64,000 bases of DNA from Pampus argenteus (Eukaryota; Chordata; Actinopteri; Scombriformes; Stromateidae): contig CM072860.1 in NCBI GenBank assembly GCA_036937835.1, forward strand, positions 8,883,001 through 8,947,000, in the 5' to 3' direction. Below the pieces are notes generated by a model. The model saw only the letters and a program-made list of their open reading frames with translations. It was not told where the DNA came from and made no database searches. Shown here in pieces: positions 26,018 to 39,442 of this stretch. Position 1 is the stretch's first letter. Every line of letters starts with the position of its first letter. Both the position numbers and the translations under genes were made by a program.

Positions 26018-27755
26018 GGCACCATATACTTGGGTCCTTTTTTTTAAGTAAACATTTTTTTTTACTGTAGAATAGCAGTGCTTCCCGTAATGTAAAAATC
26101 ATTTTTTTTGTTCCATGTACATCATCACTATTTCTTAATTAAACTTCTTTTAAGTAGTGGAGCACTTCCTAATGTGAGTTAAATCTGTGGGAGGATGATT
26201 CATAATGTGGAGCAGGGTTTTTTTTTTTTTTTTTTTTGCATATTGAACAAAAGAGTGAACAATAGGCTTATTTGTTTTCATTACCCAAGCAAGTCGTTTT
26301 GATTTGCAAATATTATACATGCATTTGATAAAAAAAAGGACAGCTGTCTCTGCTAACGAGGTTGGAGTGTGGTTGTGTTTTTTTTTGTGTGTTTGTTTGT
26401 TTGTTTTTTGCAGTGGAAACGCTGACTTAGAAAACCCAACCGAGCAGACAGAAGATAAACAAACCGTAGCCATCATGTCGTCAGATTGACAAGCTCGGGC
26501 TGCGCTGCAACTTTACCAAATGTTTAGCTGTGACGTTGGTGCCGTTAAATCACCAGCTGAGCGTCTGACATCAGGTCATCGGTCTTGAGATGGCGATCAC
26601 TCTTGTTAAATTGGAGTTGTACAGTTTTCCAGTGGTTCCAGGAGTAAATAAAGGTCACAGGTTCGGTTTATTTCTGGTGCAGAGTTGGCTGCACATTTGA
26701 AGTTAAAATCAAAGTTATTCTCGCTGGGTTTTTACTTCACTGCTGTGTTGTTGTTTAATAGCATTAAAGTAGTTTCATAAACGCCAAAGCCGAAAATAAA
26801 AAAAAGACTAAATTTACTGTTGCTTATCAAACTCTCATGACGTGGTTGGACACAAGACTTTGATTTCATGCTCTTTTCTTCTCCTCCTGACCTCGTGTAT
26901 TTTGTTTCTTTTTCATCCTTCACCCTTTCTTCTAACTCCATCTTACTTCTTATTTCTAACTTTTCTCAATTCGTCTAACCTCTCCTGTTCACCTCTCTAT
27001 CTCTCTCTCTCTCTGTTAGCCGACCTTGGAGCCTAAACTCAAGGTATGTTTTGTTAAAGATGCAATGAGAGAATATACAGTACATTTATTAGGGGGATAA
27101 GCTAAAAGCTATTGGCCTATTTGCTTGCTTGCTGAGAGTTGGATGAGAAGCTACACCTACACACCAGCTTGCATACAGACTCAGTATACAGGAAACAGCC
27201 AGGCTGGCTCAGTCCAAAGGTAACAAAATCCATTTATAGCAAGCGTGAGTATTACGAGTACACACGGTTAAGATAGTCCTATAAAGTAATAATGTAACGC
27301 CGGTTCATTTGTTTGTCTTTGCTTCACTGTTCCAGCTCATCGAGGTCATCGTGTATTAGCATCAATTATTTTATGCCGGGATTGTTTGTTTTTTGCCAAA
27401 TTTGAAGGATTCACTTTGAATTATTGTCCATATGTTCAACGTTTGACTGCGTAGACCATGTTTGCACATTTGCTGTATGTGCGAAACATGAACCTTTAAT
27501 CATTTTACACATCAGCTTTGTTAAAGTTAGTCATTTGTGTGTGTTGTGTTGTTTTTTTTTGTAAACCCATTTCCTCTGATAGTATGTCAAATCAGGAAAC
27601 GTTCTCTGTGGGTTGCCAGGCAGATCTTTCTCTCACTTTTCTTCTCTGACGGTGATGATGATGATGATGATGATGCTAATATTGATGACACGAGTCAATC
27701 TGGATCATCGTTGTTCCCCAGGATGCCTAGACGATATGTAATACAGAGCCAATAG

Positions 27756-27803
<48 letters not shown>

Positions 27804-28571
27804 TCATGGTATCCTGTGTATGACTACCTTTTAATGCTAATGCTAATGACATGTATGTGCTGGCTCCTGCTGGCGCCACAATTTGGCTTGCAGCATCAAA
27901 ACAGCTGTTTACATGACACAGGTACAGTCACTGCTGTCATTAACAGCTTATTTCACATCACATGGCCACGAGATGTCTGTAAAAAGTGAAGCGAGGCGAG
28001 GTTGACGAAGCAGAAGTGAGCCCACAACGCATTTAGGAATATAAACGCCTTCCATTGGATGCACACAACATGTGCTCATAGGATTTCAATAGATTAGAAG
28101 TGCAGAACACAGTTTCTCTATGCAGAGAAGATTTATTACCGACACCAAAGGAGAGGTAATCTGATTGAAACCTGCCTGCTTGTCTGATAACACTGTTGTC
28201 TGTTTCTTGCTTCATCGTGTCCCATTTCAACAATTACTGCCGTTATAACGGTTGTAATAGTAATGATGCCCATAACTACAAAAATAAGCCAATAATTTGT
28301 ATAAAATGGTGCTCAGTGGCCTCAGAAGCTACAGTTCATATAATCAATGCTCATTTTATCTCTCTATGTGCAACTGTGTGGTGTGTTTGGTGTGTGTGTG
28401 TGTGTGTGTGAGAGATAGATGGATTTTACTTTGTGTGTCTGTCCTTCTAATGGCTCTATTTCTGTTGTTGTGTAGGAGCCTAACAGCGGGCCACCCACCC
28501 TGGTAACGCTGAAAGTTGACCCAGATGGATTCTTTCTTTACTGGACTGGAGGGTCCAACCTGGTGAGATGT

Positions 28572-28614
<43 letters not shown>

Positions 28615-31600
28615 CACAGTGGTTGGTCTCAAAGTAGGCCAATTTGTCACCTATCTCACAAATGACACACAGCCATGATCATACACAAATGGGCCACAAT
28701 GAATTTTTAATGTACCCACATAAGTGCAATATGGATAATACACTTGTTATTAGTTACTTTAAGTCCACCACAAAGCTACACTCCCTCTGCTTCCTGCTCT
28801 CCATCTCAACTCTTGTCTTCTCCTCCTTCTCTTTGTGCGTCTCTGTCTCTTATTGCGGTTTTATCCATTAGTTCATCCATTGGATTTCAATTTGTCCCGC
28901 TCCTCTTCCTTCTCGATTGTCATCGCGGTCTTCATCCTTTTTAGTCCGCCAGCACATTTCACTCCATTCATCCATTTGTACTTCCCAACAGCCATCATGC
29001 ACTCTCGCTATCTTCGGTGGCTGCGTGTAAGCCATTAGTTCGCTAATATTGGGTTTCACATTTTAGGCATTTAGCTGCCATAATTAGCGAGACGCAATAA
29101 GCGGTGAGTCAACAGGATGGGACGTTTTCAGAGTTCTATTTTAATATGGATTTTTAGTATCAAATTATGATTATATTAATCAGGGATATGTAAAACTTTT
29201 CATAAACAAATCCATATACAAAGCAGACTGGCTGTGTTGTCTCTTTTTTTTCTATTTACAATTGTTACCTTCCTGTTCCTTCTATTCTTCTGTACATCTA
29301 CTTTATCTAACCCTAACCCTCTCTCTCACCATCTCCTCTCCTTTATTTCTGGCTCTCTATTTATCCAAAAGGCATGTATGGAATGACCTGTTGATAACCA
29401 ATATTATCACTGCGTTGTGTCTCCATGTTTTGGAGTGTGTGTGTGTGTGTGTGTTTATGTATGTGTGTGTGTACGCAGTGTTGTTCAAGTGTGTATATCT
29501 GGGCCAGAGTACATGTCATTCTGTCTGTCTGCACGTGTGTCAGCATGTGTTCATGCATTCACATAACAGACCGAGGCTTTAAATACTCAGTTTTATCCTG
29601 GTGTCTGGCTTGTGCATGTGCCTGTGCACGCACGTGTGTATGTGCGTGCATATGTGTGTGTGTGTGTGTGTGTGTGGTATTGAGATAATAGGCCATTTGT
29701 CGCCTAAGGTGCAACTGTGACACTGTTTAGCAAAGAGTCACACTGTCAGTCATTTAATCTTTTCATCGTGATGATGAAGCCTCTCTACACGATGGCTGCA
29801 CGCGGCTTTAGAAAGACATGCAAATCGAAAGAGGTTGTTTCGATGGTAAAGTCACTCTAGTTTGCTGTAGAGTCGTAAAGAGAAAGTAAAAAAAACAACA
29901 ATAAAAAACAACAGGAAACGGAGAGAGGGACCAAACTGCAGATGCACATCAGACCCATCTGAACCATCTGAGGGAAAAATCTCTTAAACTGAAAGTTATG
30001 TGTTGAGATGCAGTCATGTAAATCATTGCTTCGTCAGGTTTTATCTTTAAACTATAACAATTCCTCTTAAGGCAACATCAGTATACTTCTCTGGGAAAGA
30101 GAGAAGAAAAAAAACACAAGCAGCGTCAGTGCCTTAGCCACAGAAATCGGAAAGCCTCAAAACATCTAGACAACTAAGGCCAATTACAGACAAGTACGGG
30201 TATTATGTAGACAATGGCAGTTATATTTAATGTCCCAAAAGCTGCATTACTTTAACAGTACTTTTTATTTATAAAGCATATCAGTGATTAACTGTGTTGT
30301 TGTTGAACTGTACTTTCCAGTTAAAGTGTCCGACCAGTGATGTGATGTTAATTTCTTCAACTTTTCTATGAGTTTCTATCAGTTTTCCACATTGACACAG
30401 TGATCTAAGATCAGGATCTTCAGAACTGGACAGTGAAAGTAAAAACCCGCCCTCGGCTTCTCCTCAAACCTCACATCCAACGTGAGAATAAGCACACCTG
30501 AATATAGAGAAATCCAGCAAAGTCCTGTTTCAAAGTGACTGTGATTTTTTTCATCTTTCCAAAAGTGCAGCTTTAATTCAGCTTTGCGGCTCCCCGGGAG
30601 ATTTCGAACCGGAGCTGAAAAGAAAGAGGACACTGCAACACAGATATCCAGCTATTATTAATGAGAACAGTTAATACGTTTTTTACATAGATGACAAGGG
30701 TATTCCAGATGGAACCCATTTCTCTGAATAGCGGTACCCAAATTATTTGATCTCAAGTGTAGTTTTTTTTTTTTTTTATATTTTCGCTGCTCTGCTCTGC
30801 TTATTACTTAAGATGTCAGACGAGTTTTCAAACTAGAGAGATGAGGAAGATGAGAAAGGACTCGGCACCGACATTGCATTTTATTTAGGATGGACAAACG
30901 CATATCTTGTAAGAACAGTCACCCTCTTTTCTCCAACATCCAACAAACGATTAAAGAAACTGAGAAAATCATTTGCGAAGTCAGAAATCAACAAGAAGTA
31001 GAATATAACACGTTTATTTTTCTGCACAGACGAGGGTAATCGAGGGCCTCAGACAGATGATTCAAGGCAAACTTTTCCCAAATCTTGACAACTTGTGCAA
31101 AACCTGAACAGCAATCAAGCCGACTGTTTGATCCAACTCCTGTCGAAAGGCCGGAGTTTGTAATGGAAAAGCTCATAAATGTTGTATTTGATATCTGTTC
31201 AAGACTTTTCTTGTTCCATCCATCATCCTTCTCATTCTTCTCCTCTGAAATCTGGTTTATCTTTATTCCCTCTCCCACATCCTTTTGTATATCCATCTGA
31301 ATATCTGTCCTTTCACCTTTTTCCTCGGATATTCGTCTTCTTTTTTTTACCATATCCCGTCATCTGTCCATTTTCTTTCTCTTCGCCAATCTCTACCTGT
31401 TTCATGTCACCTTCCTGTTAGCCCTAACTTTTTTTTTTTCTTTAAGTATCTCTACTGCTTTTTCATTTATCTCTTTCCTGACATTTTTTTTTAAACATTT
31501 GCTCTTCCTTTCCTGAGAAAAAATATTCTTCCCGCTCTACCAGTCAGCTGGTATGTCTTTTATTTCTCCATCCCTCGATAATAATCTTCAACATCTTTCT

Positions 31601-33832
31601 CCCTCTCCCTCATTCCTTCTCTCGTTTTTCTTAGTTAGTCTATCTTTCTCTTTACATAATACAAGGTTCATGTTACAGGACCTCTGGTGTGTGTGTGTGT
31701 GCGTGCGTGCGTGTGTGCGCGTGTGTGTGTGTGTGTGTTTTCTCAGAACCCAGAATTTCCCATAAGGCTTGAGTCAGTGGTGATAACAACCAACTGTCGC
31801 ACTCGTCTGCGCTGTTTTTCTTACTCACTCACTGTCCTTCGTTCTTTCTTCCTTTCTTTTCCCGACTCTATCTTGCACTTTCAGATAAAGCTTTTATTAA
31901 CACGGTCAGAAAGACGCTCTTATGATTTATCACAGTATTATTGCCTGGGTGAACTGTGTACATAGGAGCAGTGTACATAGGAGTTGAATTGAGTAAAAAT
32001 ATTTAAAAGTAATGACAGCGGGACTCACTAACATAGCCTGAGACCAGGCTGAGTGTTAGTGTAACATGGTTTATACTGTTTGATGTGGCACCTTGGAGAG
32101 ATATACTCCCACACTGCTAATGCCGTCCGAAGGCAAGTTTTTATTCTAAGCAGTGGCTTTAATTAAACTGTGCATATTTCACCAGTTAGCAAACTTTAAA
32201 ACTGTTCCTGTCCAGCAGCTGCCCAGAAAAGACACGATTTAGAAAAAGAAAAAAAAAGGATTCCTGCAGGAAAATGTTTTATCACGTTAACATACAGTCT
32301 AAGCAGTAAAAACCTGCTGGAATCTGCTGTAGCCCCTTCAGTGACCTTCGAGGGTCAATGGTATCCAGTTAGGAAGACTAATACTACAACCTCTGTAGTT
32401 TTTGTTGAGGTTGAGACCTGCTGAGGCGAAATGCAAAGTGGATGCCAGTGGCTCAGGGTTACACAAGACGCACATCTACATCCACATCCACACATCTGTT
32501 ACAACATGTGCATGCACCCTCCTGCTAATCCCGCTGTGTGTGTGTCCTTTTTCTGTCCTCTGGCTAAATTCTCCTTCACCTCCTCCTCACATTTACAACT
32601 TTTAAATGAGAGGTTTTTAGGTACTTGGCAGATGAGCAGATTGTTAGAGGTGAAAATAAAAGCAATGCTGACTCAGATAGAGGGAGCTTTGAAGCGTTCT
32701 CTAAAGCGGCTGAGATGGATCCTAAACTACAGCTGGCAATCGATCGCATTGATCAGCAAAGTTAACTAAAAGGATTACTCCTATAGACCTGTCTGTAACC
32801 CTGTTTCGAGCCACATGTGGCCGTACCTGCCGAGAGGACTCATTTAAAATATGTTCTTAATTTAAAAACTAAAAAGTTCGGGTTCGTACAATGCACTTTT
32901 TATTCTTGTCGATCAAACTTCCATCTAACCTGGTCTCCTCTGATGATTTGTCAACTAAAATGTGGTTTCCAGTAAACGAGCAAGAGCGTTTTTTAATAAA
33001 TGACTGTCGAGCCGATCCGGGCGGAGTGCACCAGCGCAGCCTCACCTGCCACAGCAGGATGATGTGAAATGCACCTGGCACCGTGGCTAATCCTCCCCCC
33101 TTGCTCTGTTTTACTTTGGATATCCTCTCTTTTGCACCATTGCCAGCCGTGTCCCTGTTTCTACGCCGCTAATCCCCCCTTCAATTTGTCTCTGTCTCCC
33201 CCTTTTCCTTCCACACGTCTCTCTGTCTCGGGGGCAGCTGGTAGCCATCAGACACATGAGGCAAAAGTTGTCCCTCTAATATAAACTAAAGGTTGACGTT
33301 TCCTCCCTCTCTGCTCTCCTTCTTTTCTTGCCCTTTGTCTTCCATCCTGCTCTCTGTTTTTTTTTCTTCCATCTCACTTCTTCGCTTTCATCCCTCTGCT
33401 CTCATCTTCTTCTACTTCTTCATCTCATCAAAGCATTTTCTCACATAGTCCCTTCTCCCCAAGTTATTACTCCTTAATTTCTTGCAACAACACTTCTAAT
33501 CTCCCTCATTCTCTCTCTTGGCGTGGGAAAGTGGGCAGGAAGTTGCTCAGACAGAGAGATGGGGGTTCTGGGGAATTTTGTTGCCCCCTCTTCCTACCAC
33601 CCCCCTCCTGTTCCTCCTCCTCATTTCCCTTTTCTCTGAATTCCTCTCTATGTCCTTCTGTTCTTGCTCCCGTCTTCCCTCCCTCCCTCCAAGCTGTACA
33701 GGTCATGTCAAAAGCACCTGAGCTCTCAGACATTTGCCCCCAGGGATGCAACTGAGTCTCCACAGAACACCAATTTAGCCTCTAACGGAGGGAAATTGCT
33801 TTCATATACTTTGACCAGATAGAGGGGCGGGG

Positions 33833-33864
<32 letters not shown>

Positions 33865-33865
33865 C

Positions 33866-33906
<41 letters not shown>

Positions 33907-34902
33907 GTTAGTGTGTCAGTTGTTACCTGTGATGTGATTTTAACAAACACCTGAGGAGGCGCTGGAGGTATGCTAGTGACTTGAACCCTGTCAATATAAA
34001 AGGAAGGGGGGTTTATTGTTTCCTTTTTTTATTGATTAATGTTTAAATGTATTAAATTGTTTAATTAACTGTCTCAGGAAATAGTTTAACTCGCTTATAT
34101 ACTTGTTTGGCAAGATATGAGACAATTGATTGACTTTCATAATAAAAGAGGGAAACGGCTAGCCCGGCTCCTGGCTCCAGGAAATCAGTGCAAGCAGCCA
34201 AGTAATAGTTCCTGTAGTTTATGCTAAGCTAGGCTAAGATCCTGTTGGCTCTAGCTCCATACTCACCATGCAGTGGTATTGATCTGCTCATCTAATTCTG
34301 AGCAAAAAAAAAAAAAAAAAACAATTGTGTATAAATTACAAACTATTCCTTTAATCTATAAAATGCCAGCTGACATCTTCGACTTGATTATTTTAACGAA
34401 TCTAAAGATATTTATTTTACAATGACATGCGACAGAAAAAAAAGCCAATTCACACTTTTGATGAGCTAGAAATGTGAGCAGATATTTGTGTTTTCCTTCA
34501 GTAAACTGCTTTAAGTTATTAACTGATTAGCATCTTCTGACGAGCATCTAATTGTTTCAGCACTGCGTTGTAATTAGCAATTTGAATGGCTTGACTGCTC
34601 TCCTGTGACTAGAACCGTACCCAGCTGAACTGGTAATACTGGCTGTCTGTTCAAAGTGTGTGTGTGTGTGTGTTTGTGTGTGTTCGAAAAAGAGGTTTAC
34701 ATAACACACACTCACACACACATGCATTTTTGCGCACACACACCCAGTGAGTGGATCACAGGGAAGTTGAGTGTGTCCGTCGATAATGTGACAGCTTCCT
34801 CCCTATTCCTCCTCTCTTTTGCTTTCTGTACTTTGCTTGGTCACATGTTTCATTTTCTGTTGACATTATCTGTTAGTGCACATGGCAGACCACTCGTCAT
34901 TT

Positions 34903-34948
<46 letters not shown>

Positions 34949-35734
34949 CTACACACACTTACACTGCATCACTGTACAAACACATACACAGGCTAGAAAT
35001 TGAGTTCTCCGCTGTATGAAGAACTGAGACACTGCTCACATCATATCTATTGTCTATGCGGTTCCTCCCCCTATGCTGTGTGTTTCTATGCGAGTGTGTG
35101 TGTACAATACATAGTGTTCTGTTGTCCTTTCTGCTGAGCTAATGAAGCTGCCCTTTGTGTGTATCAGCAGCATGCATCTCCTGAGATAAATCCAGTTTAT
35201 TACAACTTCTGTCTCTGCGTTAGAGCGTTGGAGTTATTAGCCAGAGAAAATGAAGGCAGATGGTAAAAATATTACCCAAACTTTCCGCTGAAAACATCAA
35301 TAACTGCTTATAGACTGACTCTCTTGGCTAAACTAAGTTATACTAAGCCAGAGCTGTCCTTCAATGTATAGTTTGATAGTATAGTTTTTAATATAGACAC
35401 AGCCAGCCTCGTTCTGTCCAAACTTGACTAAATCGGTGTACTGCTAAAGCTCATTAATTACCGCGTTATATCTTGTATGTTCAGTCTGTACAAATACTGA
35501 ATGACATGTTTTGGTTTTATGAAGAGTTATGTGTCGGAAATACTTCTTCATTGTGAGGCAATTGGCAGGTGATGCGTCCAGTATTTGGATAGCTTAGAGA
35601 GTTTAGAGAGCGATTTTCTCACTGTAGGCAAGAAAGCAAATAAGCAAATACCCAAAATGTTGAACTATTCCTTTAAACTACAACTCCACTGTCTTCCTGC
35701 GTTCTGTTTACTTTTATGTGTTTTGTCTCTCTCT

Positions 35735-35770
<36 letters not shown>

Positions 35771-36396
35771 ATGTAGGTTTGTGTTGGACGTTCACCCTCA
35801 CTGATCTATGTGTGTTTGTGTTTTGTTAAAGATTTATGATCGCTGCAACTATTTTTGTTGTTGTTGTGTGTGTGTGTGTGTGTTCGGTCCATTCCAGCCT
35901 GTATTTATGTGTACTTCGAGACATTTGGTCTTGACTGCTTTGTTGATGCATGTGTATTGATGCTCCTCTTTGTTTTTACTCTTTCCTCTCATAAGTGATT
36001 TTTTCCCCTCCCTCCATGTGCATTCAGACTGAATTAATTTCTCTTTTATGTTTCATTGTTTTCCATCTAGTCAGCATCTCTTCTTCTCCGTAGATTCTAA
36101 AATTTTTATTGATAATGGATCAGAGTTGGCTAACTGGCTAAAATGAACGGTTAATGTTCTCCCCATCTCTCTTCATTTACTGCCTCTCCAGACTACAGAG
36201 TTATAGCGCTACATCCCATGCTTCACAGCAACATTAAGTGTCCCCTTCCTTCTCTTTTTGTCTAAACACCTTGCCAACTCTCCCATCGCAGCTATAAAAC
36301 AGTTTGAAGTTCTCTTTGTTCTGCTTGTACACTGCTTCTTCTTTGAAAGTCATCTCCTCTCCACTGAGTCCATCGACACTGTGAAGCCTGGTCTCC

Positions 36397-36449
<53 letters not shown>

Positions 36450-39382
36450 TCAGGAGGATCAGTTTCCTATATGCCGTCATCATGTGCCATTTGATAGGAG
36501 CCGTGATTGGTCATTTGAGACATATTTAGCTGTGGTGATCTTTCAAATGCACAAGCAGGCAAGTCACAGGAAAGGAGTGGCGCTCTCCTGATTGTTTTGT
36601 TGCCCTTTCATATTTCTCGAGGAAAATGAATGGAGGACAGTGGCAGGAGCGGGAGAGGGAGGGGGGGGGGAGGTGGAGTGAGAAGTTAATCAAAGAAATG
36701 AAGGAAGGAAAGGAGTGTATGTGAAAGTGTATGATGGCACACACATTTACTGTACTTGTGTTTAATGCCTAAATATAGACTGACCTAATCAAGAGACACT
36801 TACGAGCACAGGAGTAACACAGCAATGATCAAAAGCACTCTCATATCTGCAGATATCTGTAGTGGGTAAATGTACGATAGGTCTACAGCCAGCAGTTAGC
36901 TTAGCATAAAGGTTAATAACAGGGTCATCCTCTGCTGCGGGTAACTCCTTTGGTGCAGAAATAATAGAAATGCATGAATGTCGAGGAGTCAAATGTTGTG
37001 AGAATCACACAGAGAACTTAATAACAGGATAAAAAAACCAACCGAGGTAGTGGTGTAAATGGAAATGTTGACCTTTGTAATCAGTAATTGGGGAAAGGTC
37101 CATGTAGTAGCTGTTCTGGAGGATTTTGATTAGATCTTCTTCAGTAGTTGGACTTTGCCCAGTTGTCATGAGTGTTCAAATTTCCGTTTTCATTTTGTTT
37201 TTTTCCCGAGCACTCACGAACTTCTTCCATATTGACCTAAAAGCTGAGGGTCACAGCTCATTCTTGATCTGGGACAGAGCAGCTGAGAAAACAATCTCAC
37301 CGTGAAGTCCATTTAGTATCTGAATCTTTATCCCGAATTGCATTAATGCTACCTAAACAAATTGTGAATGTTATATGATACACCGCTATTTGGCTGCAGC
37401 ACATCGGATCAGTGCATCCGTGGTTGAATCTAACTAAAGAACGTAAACTGTGAGGGTTTTTGGTATTGCAAGTTTACGGTAATTGCTAGAAGGTGTTGTG
37501 GGAGTGCCTTCTGGGAAATGTAGGAAATCACTAGCTGAGGCAGAAGGACTCACTAACTGAGGAAAAGTTCTTCAGTCCACCCAAAACAGTAAATTCAAGT
37601 AAATTATAGGAGTTTATGCCTCCTGGAAAACTATCACCCAGACTAATTTGGAACAATAATGAGCCTGCAGCTGAGTCTGAAGTGATAAATGGAGTGAGCT
37701 GTGGTTTGGCTTAGCACTGTGAGATGAATGGACTGGTGCTGCCATGACTAGCTAAATATTACACACTGAAACACACACACACACACACGCTAACTGAGCA
37801 GAAAGCCGGAATATGTTAGGAATGTGCTCTCGGAGATGACCAACCTTCACATGGACACATAGACACATGTGCTTAGATACACAGCTGTGCACAAAAACAC
37901 ACACTTTTCTGATTACATGCTGACACATTTTCACTCATCCTGGGTCATAGCTTGTAAAAAAAATTGCTCAAACGTCTGTGTCACATACATCTAATTACTC
38001 TAAAGCCTTTTCCACATGTGCACACACACCGACACACACACACACACACACACACCGACACACACCCTGTCTTGCTCAACAGGTCAGGATGTTTCACAAG
38101 TTGGGACCTGCATGTGGAGGATATGCCTGCGTGCATATTGTTGCTTCTGTCTGTGTGTTTGAGATTGTGTGTGTGTGTGTGTGTTATCTCAGAGCTAACG
38201 ATATTTGCCAGTTAGAAAATGTTAACTGTCAAAGACACACACACACACACACACACAGGCGGCAGACAAAGTTGTAGTCTCATTACTGTGGTCTCCAAGG
38301 AGTCACCATGGTAATGGCAGAATGAAACCATGGCCTGTGGGAGAGGAAGAGGTTGTGCATGTGTGCGCGTCCTACAGACCCAGAAGCAGTTTATTCCCCC
38401 AGGAAGTAAGTTATTCTCCACAGGCCAATCAGAGGACAAAATCTGAGACAGAGTTTAATCCTATTGGTCGAACACTTTTGACCTTTTTTTACTCACAGCC
38501 AATCCCAAGGGAGTAGACAGTCTGCAGGGCAGTAACATCACAGCTAGAGTGAAAAAAACAAAAGAAAATAATGAGTAAGTCGTGAGTTTCAGTGCCAAAA
38601 CGCAGGATAATGAGTTTGTCTTTCTTTCTTGTTGTTTTTGGAGAGGCAATATATATAAGTCAAACATGAGAAAAACACTTTTTTATAACAGTTGCAGACT
38701 GAGACAAAGAATAACAGGAAGGCATAAACATTAGATGTATTTTTCATTTACGTAAACAACTTAAAATGGAGGCAGAAAGTATACAGTGTGCCCTGAAATG
38801 TTCAAGTGCCACAGCATTGCTAAAGAGACAGAAAAGATGGGGAGAAATGAGTGACATGGATGAAATAAGAAAACGAAGAGAATGAGTGAAGGGCTGAACA
38901 AATATTTACAGTGTGTGCTCCTTTGTGTTTATGGCTAGGTTTATGACCACACTCTCCCTCCCTCCCTCCCTCCCTCTCTCCCTCATCCCGTCCATCCTTC
39001 CAATTTCCGTCCTTTGCTTCTTCTCTACTTCCAGATGACATTCTGCTCCACGTTGTGTATGAATTGGTTTATGTGTGCATACATGTGGGCGTATGGAGAT
39101 TTTCAAGTTGTGAAAAGTTAACTGTTAACTAAGTCTGTTTCCTGTAGTACTGACACACATACAGAGTTTGTTTGTCAACGGTTGTGTTTTATATCACAAG
39201 AGAAGCAGGGGAGTCTGATAAAGATAAATAAAAGCATTTCTGCACCGGCACCGTTTCCCATCCATTTAAAATAAAAAAATAAATAATAAATAAAAAATAA
39301 ATAAAATTTTCATAACATTATTGCTGTTTCCTATTTCCCTGATTTACAACAGTGATACTGAATAATATATACCAAAATAATA

Positions 39383-39442
<60 letters not shown>

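Larger units (their letters stand above)
17620..28475 (+). other. plcb3 intron 1 (about 10.9 kb)
   Basis: This long first intron contains many TG/CA repeats (17825-17875, 18429-18448, 18508-18528, 24255-24298, 27759-27803), a GGAT/GGGA tetranucleotide array (22508-22564), long C/T-rich stretches and a MITE-family fragment near 21440-21511. It also holds a 24-base microexon candidate at 27020-27043. The other open frames are repeat-driven or unrecognised, and no nested gene is called. Confidence 0.85.

Noticed and set aside
36292..36483. Possible extra plcb3 exon after the (TG)n ending TTCAG near 36453
   Set aside because: The sequence after the acceptor-like TTCAG matches no part of the protein, and exons 2 and 3 already join without a gap.
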